Of a stretch of DNA of 64,000 nt, positions 60,552 through 64,000 are shown piece by piece. Below the pieces are notes generated by a model, which was given only the letters and a program-made list of their open reading frames with translations, was not told the origin of the DNA and searched no databases. Each line of letters opens with the position of its first letter. Within the stretch, counting starts at the first letter, position 1. The translations under genes were made by a program, and so were the position numbers. The stretch spans positions 3,836,501 through 3,900,500 of the forward strand of contig NZ_CP048815.1 in NCBI RefSeq assembly GCF_010977555.1. The letters run 5' to 3'. Source of the stretch: Caulobacter rhizosphaerae (GTDB taxonomy: Bacteria; Pseudomonadota; Alphaproteobacteria; Caulobacterales; Caulobacteraceae).

Positions 60552-61415
60552 ATGATTTTGACCGAAACCTACACGCTCTCCAATGGAGTCCGCATTCCCA
60601 AGCTCGGGCTGGGCACCTGGCGGATCGAGGACGGCAAGGCCGCGGACGTTGTCCGCCAGGCTGTGAAGATCGGCTACCGCCACGTCGATACGGCTCAGGC
60701 CTATGGTAACGAGCACGGCGTCGGCGAAGGCCTGCGCACCAGCGGCGTCCCACGTGAGGACCTGTTCGTCACGACGAAGATCGATGCGGCGGTCAAGACC
60801 TACGCCGGCGCCAAGGCCAGCATCGATGGATCGCTAAGGGCGCTGGGCTTGGACGTCATCGACCTGATGATCATCCATAGCCCTCAGCCGTGGACGGCCT
60901 TCCGACAGGGCGAGCACTTCTTCGAGGGCAATCTTGAGGTCTGGCGCGCGCTTGAGGAGGCCCATGCCGCCGGCAGGCTCCGCGCGATCGGGGTCTCGAA
61001 CTTCGAGCGGGTCGATCTGGAGAACATCCTGGACAAGGGGAGCGTGAAGCCCGCGGTCAACCAGGTCCTCGGACACGTGGGCAATACACCCTTCGACCTT
61101 ATCGCCTACTGCAACGAACAGGACGTGCTGGTGGAGGCCTACTCGCCGGTTGCGCATGGGGCGATGCTCGACGACCCGACCGTCGGCTCAATGGCCAAGC
61201 GTTACGGGGTCTCCGTACCCCAGCTTTGCATTCGCTATTGTCTGCAGCTTGGACTGCTGCCGCTGCCGAAGACGACGAACCCTGACCACATGCGCGCGAA
61301 CGCCTCGGTCGATTTTGAGATCGCCGACGTGGACATGGACCAGTTGAAGGGAGCCGAACGCTTTAGGAATTACGGCGACGCGAGCGTTTTTCCGGTGTTC
61401 GGCGGCAAGCTGTAG
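60552..61415 (+). CDS. Aldo/keto reductase
   Basis: A 287-aa AKR of the 2,5-diketo-gluconate reductase-like group. The tetrad is complete: Asp46 and Tyr51 in VDTAQAYGN, Lys76 in VTTKID, His109 in [16 protein letters not shown] and [16 protein letters not shown] bind NADPH. It reduces small aldehydes or ketones in the cytoplasm. A strong GAGGTGAAGAG ribosome site precedes the ATG at 60552, which rules out the longer frame. Confidence 0.93.
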   Translation: MILTETYTLSNGVRIPKLGLGTWRIEDGKAADVVRQAVKIGYRHVDTAQAYGNEHGVGEGLRTSGVPREDLFVTTKIDAAVKTYAGAKASIDGSLRALGLDVIDLMIIHSPQPWTAFRQGEHFFEGNLEVWRALEEAHAAGRLRAIGVSNFERVDLENILDKGSVKPAVNQVLGHVGNTPFDLIAYCNEQDVLVEAYSPVAHGAMLDDPTVGSMAKRYGVSVPQLCIRYCLQLGLLPLPKTTNPDHMRANASVDFEIADVDMDQLKGAERFRNYGDASVFPVFGGKL

Positions 61416-61569
61416 ATCGCCTCCTCCATGGCGTCCGCACCTTCATCGGGCCGCCTATTGGGCCGCAGGCCGCCTCGACGATGCGCCCGGAGGCGACCCG
61501 CGCGATGAACGCTCGCGAGGCGGCAAAAGTTATGGGCCGGCCCTGACCGGCGCAATGATCGGAGTTCTG

Positions 61570-62448
61570 ATGAGCCAGCTCGACGCAAGCCTTTCTGGCC
61601 AATTCGCAATCGGCGGCGATCTTACCGTCAACCGCCTCGGCTTCGGCGCGATGCGGTTGACCGGTCCCAACATCTGGGGCGAACCCGAAGACCGAGAGGA
61701 GGCGCAGCGCGTTTTGCGCCGCCTGCCCGACGTCGGAATCGATCTCATCGACACCGCTGACAGCTACGGACCATTCGTCAGCGAACAGCTGATCGGCGAC
61801 ACGCTGGCGCCGTATCGCGGCCTGACGATCGCGACCAAGGGCGGGCTGGTGCGCTTCCCGAACAATCCCAACCCTTGGCCACAGGTCGGCAACCCCGATT
61901 ACCTGCGCTCCTGCGTCCATCTCAGCCTACGCCGGCTCAAGGTCGAGCGCCTGGATCTGTGGCAACTGCACCGTATTGATCCCAAGGTCCCGCGGGAGGA
62001 ACAGTTCGGCGCGATCCGGTCCTTCCTCGACGAGGGCCTGGTCCGACAGGCCGGGCTGAGCCAGGTATCGGTCGAAGAGATCAAAGCGGCCCGGAAGATC
62101 TTCCCAGTCGCGACGGTCCAGAACCGCTACAACCTTGCCGACCGCGCTGACGAGGACGTGCTCGACTATTGCGAGGCCAACGGCATCGGCTTCATCCCCT
62201 GGTTCCCGCTCGCCGCCGGTGAACTCGCCAAGCCAGGCGGTCTGGTCGATCGCCTGGCAAAGGAGAAAGGCGCGACGCCGGGTCAGATCGCGCTGGCGTG
62301 GCTGCTCAAGCGCAGCCCCGTCATCCTTCCGATTCCCGGCACAAGTCGTGTGGCCCATCTGGAAGAAAATGTCGCGGCGGCCGCGCTGGACCTCACCGAC
62401 GAGGAATCCGCCATGCTGAACGAGGCCGCTCCCGGAGCGGCGCAATGA
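61570..62448 (+). CDS. Aldo/keto reductase, second copy of a distinct subgroup
   Basis: A 292-aa AKR related to the YajO/Tas-like oxidoreductases. Asp61 and Tyr66 (DTADSYG), Lys90 (ATKGGL) and His134 (WQLHRID) complete the tetrad; [11 protein letters not shown] and [16 protein letters not shown] are the later signature. It is not a close duplicate of the preceding AKR. ATG at 61570 with GGAG 5 bases upstream is preferred over an ATG five codons earlier. Its stop overlaps the next start (ATGA). Confidence 0.92.
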   Translation: MSQLDASLSGQFAIGGDLTVNRLGFGAMRLTGPNIWGEPEDREEAQRVLRRLPDVGIDLIDTADSYGPFVSEQLIGDTLAPYRGLTIATKGGLVRFPNNPNPWPQVGNPDYLRSCVHLSLRRLKVERLDLWQLHRIDPKVPREEQFGAIRSFLDEGLVRQAGLSQVSVEEIKAARKIFPVATVQNRYNLADRADEDVLDYCEANGIGFIPWFPLAAGELAKPGGLVDRLAKEKGATPGQIALAWLLKRSPVILPIPGTSRVAHLEENVAAAALDLTDEESAMLNEAAPGAAQ

Positions 62449-63128
62449 AACCGCGCCTCATCTGCCATATGGCCAGCAGCCTCGACGGGCGCATTCTACC
62501 GGGCCGCTGGGCGCCGAAGGGCGCTCACAACACCGACCTGTATAACCAGCTCCACGAAGATCTGGGCGGCGGCTCCTGGCTCGTGGGGCGAGTGACCGGC
62601 CAGGAGTTTGCCAGGGGCGATCGTTATCCCGACAGTGAGGTCGAGCTACCTCGCTCGGCGTGGTTGCCTGCGAAAGCAAAGGCCTATGCGATCGTTCTCG
62701 ACGCACACGGGAAGATCGTCTGGGGCCGCGCGGACGTCGGCGGCGACCCGCTCGTTGTGGTGCTGACCGAGCAGGTCAGCGACGCTCACTTGGCCGGGTT
62801 GCGCGCGGACGGCATAGGCTATGTGTTCGCCGGCGAGCAGGAGATCAATCTTGCCACGACGCTGGAGGTTCTCAACCGCGAGCTTGGGATCCAACGGCTG
62901 CTGCTGGAAGGCGGCGGCGCGGCCAACGGATCGTTCCTGCGCGCGGGGCTGGTCGATGAACTCAGCATTCTGCTGGAGCCGGCGATCGACGGACGCGCAG
63001 GCGCACCCGGCCTGTTCGATGGCGACGAGACGGCGCCCGCCGTGGAGCTCGCGGATATCACGCTTGTCGAGCATCGCCGGCTTGAGAATGGCGCGCTCTG
63101 GTTACGCTACAACGTAGCCAACCCGTAG
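62445..63128 (+). CDS. RibD C-terminal domain (DHFR-like) reductase
   Basis: A 227-aa protein with a dihydrofolate reductase-like fold of the RibD C-terminal family: [16 protein letters not shown] opens it, [11 protein letters not shown] is the NADPH loop, and [32 protein letters not shown] the conserved second half. Stand-alone members reduce unknown small molecules; the riboflavin deaminase domain is absent. The ATG overlaps the AKR stop, so it is cotranslated with it. Confidence 0.9.
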   Translation: MKPRLICHMASSLDGRILPGRWAPKGAHNTDLYNQLHEDLGGGSWLVGRVTGQEFARGDRYPDSEVELPRSAWLPAKAKAYAIVLDAHGKIVWGRADVGGDPLVVVLTEQVSDAHLAGLRADGIGYVFAGEQEINLATTLEVLNRELGIQRLLLEGGGAANGSFLRAGLVDELSILLEPAIDGRAGAPGLFDGDETAPAVELADITLVEHRRLENGALWLRYNVANP

Positions 63129-63394
63129 CGCGCTCCTTCTGGGACGGGGGCTTGAGGGGGCGGTGATCGCCGACACTCAGGACGCCCTGGCCCCGGTGGT
63201 GGGCGTCTCGAAGGCGCGCAGTCCGACTCGCTGGAAGCCTGGCCATCCGTGCCTGAGCGCAGCTCATCATGGCGTTGAGCCAGATGAGCGGCACGTAATC
63301 ACGCTCTTCGACGTTCCATTTTGGATGCCATGGGGCCGCCCTGCTCAGAACAAGGCTCCTTCGCGCAGACCTTGCCAAAAGGAAGGAATAGTCG

Positions 63395-64000
63395 ATGTCC
63401 GACCTTCCAGACCACGCGCCATCGCGCCGTGATCTGCTCGCAGCAGGCGCGGCGTCCGCCGTGATCGTCGGTAGCCCGGCGGCCGGCGCGCCAGCCACGC
63501 CAGCCGCGCGGCCTTCTCCTCCGCCGCAGATGCCGGTCTCTTTCAAGGTCAACGGCAAACCGCAACATCTAACACTCGACACCAGAACGACGCTGCTCGA
63601 CGCTCTGCGCGAGCACCTCCACCTGACCGGCACGAAGAAGGGCTGCGATCACGGGCAGTGCGGGGCTTGCACGGTTATCGTCGACGGCAGGCGGATCAAC
63701 GCCTGCCTCAGCCTCGCGGTCCAGCATGAAGGCGACGACATCACCACGATCGAGGGGCTCGGCACGCCGGAGAAGCTGCACCCGATGCAGGCCGCTTTCG
63801 TAAAACACGACGGCTACCAGTGCGGCTATTGTACTCCCGGCCAGATCTGCTCGGCCGTTGCCGTGCTGGATGAAATCAAGCGCGGCGTCCCGAGCCACGT
63901 CCAAGGCGATCTCATGGCCAGGCCCCAGGCCACCAACATGGAGATGCGCGAGCGGATGAGCGGCAATATCTGCCGCTGCGGCGCCTATTCCAACATCGCC
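63395..64000 (+). CDS. Aldehyde oxidoreductase iron-sulfur subunit (PaoA-like), cut by window end
   Basis: The first 202 codons of a PaoA/YagT-like protein. A Tat signal (SRRDLLAAGAASAVIVG) is followed by the plant-ferredoxin domain with cysteines in GCDHGQCGACTV and NACLS, then the [2Fe-2S]-binding helical domain with CGYCTPGQ and NICRCGAY. It should transfer electrons in a periplasmic molybdenum aldehyde dehydrogenase together with FAD and Mo subunits that would follow beyond the window. ATG at 63395 with AAGGAAGG upstream. The 266 bases before it hold no supported gene. Confidence 0.9.
   Translation, partial: MSDLPDHAPSRRDLLAAGAASAVIVGSPAAGAPATPAARPSPPPQMPVSFKVNGKPQHLTLDTRTTLLDALREHLHLTGTKKGCDHGQCGACTVIVDGRRINACLSLAVQHEGDDITTIEGLGTPEKLHPMQAAFVKHDGYQCGYCTPGQICSAVAVLDEIKRGVPSHVQGDLMARPQATNMEMRERMSGNICRCGAYSNIA

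Noticed and set aside
63058..63633. 191-codon minus-strand frame before the aldehyde oxidoreductase gene
   Set aside because: It covers the 3' end of the RibD-type gene and the start of the iron-sulfur subunit on the opposite strand and has no motif.

Overview
The window is a GC-rich chromosomal segment (roughly two-thirds G+C by eye, NNC/NNG codon use) from an alphaproteobacterium. A Caulobacter-type genome is my best guess, inferred from gene content (small-type PurL, class II DAHP synthase, class III ADH next to S-formylglutathione hydrolase, CGFS glutaredoxin with BolA) and from three families of intergenic palindromic repeats. No sequence search was run.

Layout. 1-5.9 kb: a short gene end, a Gln-rich peptide, a vapB-vapC-cyclophilin operon divergent from purL, a lipoprotein, and an HxlR regulator divergent from an SDR oxidoreductase. 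6-18 kb: mostly housekeeping and cell-envelope genes (M28 peptidase; bolA, degenerate aldo/keto reductase, grxD, thioesterase; serine hydrolase; htpX with a zinc-ribbon protein; rpsD; an ExbD-like protein; fghA and class III ADH; trmJ-like methyltransferase), punctuated by paired inverted repeats. 18-28 kb: a hybrid histidine kinase, icd with a clear terminator, an unrecognised 402-aa protein, glk, and several membrane or secreted proteins. 28-30.5 kb: a DUF202 gene that looks split, and a lone tyrosine integrase beside a CAT-anticodon tRNA. 30.7-43.8 kb: SIMPL protein, panD with a lipoprotein, a methyltransferase, a FATP-type acyl-CoA synthetase, an aspartyl protease, DAHP synthase, O-antigen ligase-like, gor, rpiA, glmU, gph.

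43.9-54.5 kb: immediately 3' of a tRNA-Val(CAC) lies a compact ten-gene trb type IV secretion operon (trbB-C-D-E-J-K-L-F-G-I) plus a DUF2274 gene, with nearly every stop and start codon overlapping. No relaxase, coupling protein or integrase is visible in the window, so this looks like part of an integrative conjugative element, either truncated or with its other modules out of view. A nuclease, a GH26 mannanase and an apparent exonuclease fragment mark its ragged right side.

56-64 kb: an accessory metabolic cluster of LysR regulator, MFS exporter, Tat-type alpha/beta hydrolase, cyclophilin-like protein, cupin, two aldo/keto reductases, a RibD-type reductase, and the start of a periplasmic aldehyde-oxidoreductase iron-sulfur subunit cut by the window end. 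The theme looks like oxidation and reduction of aldehydes or other small carbonyls, but no substrate can be read from the sequence.
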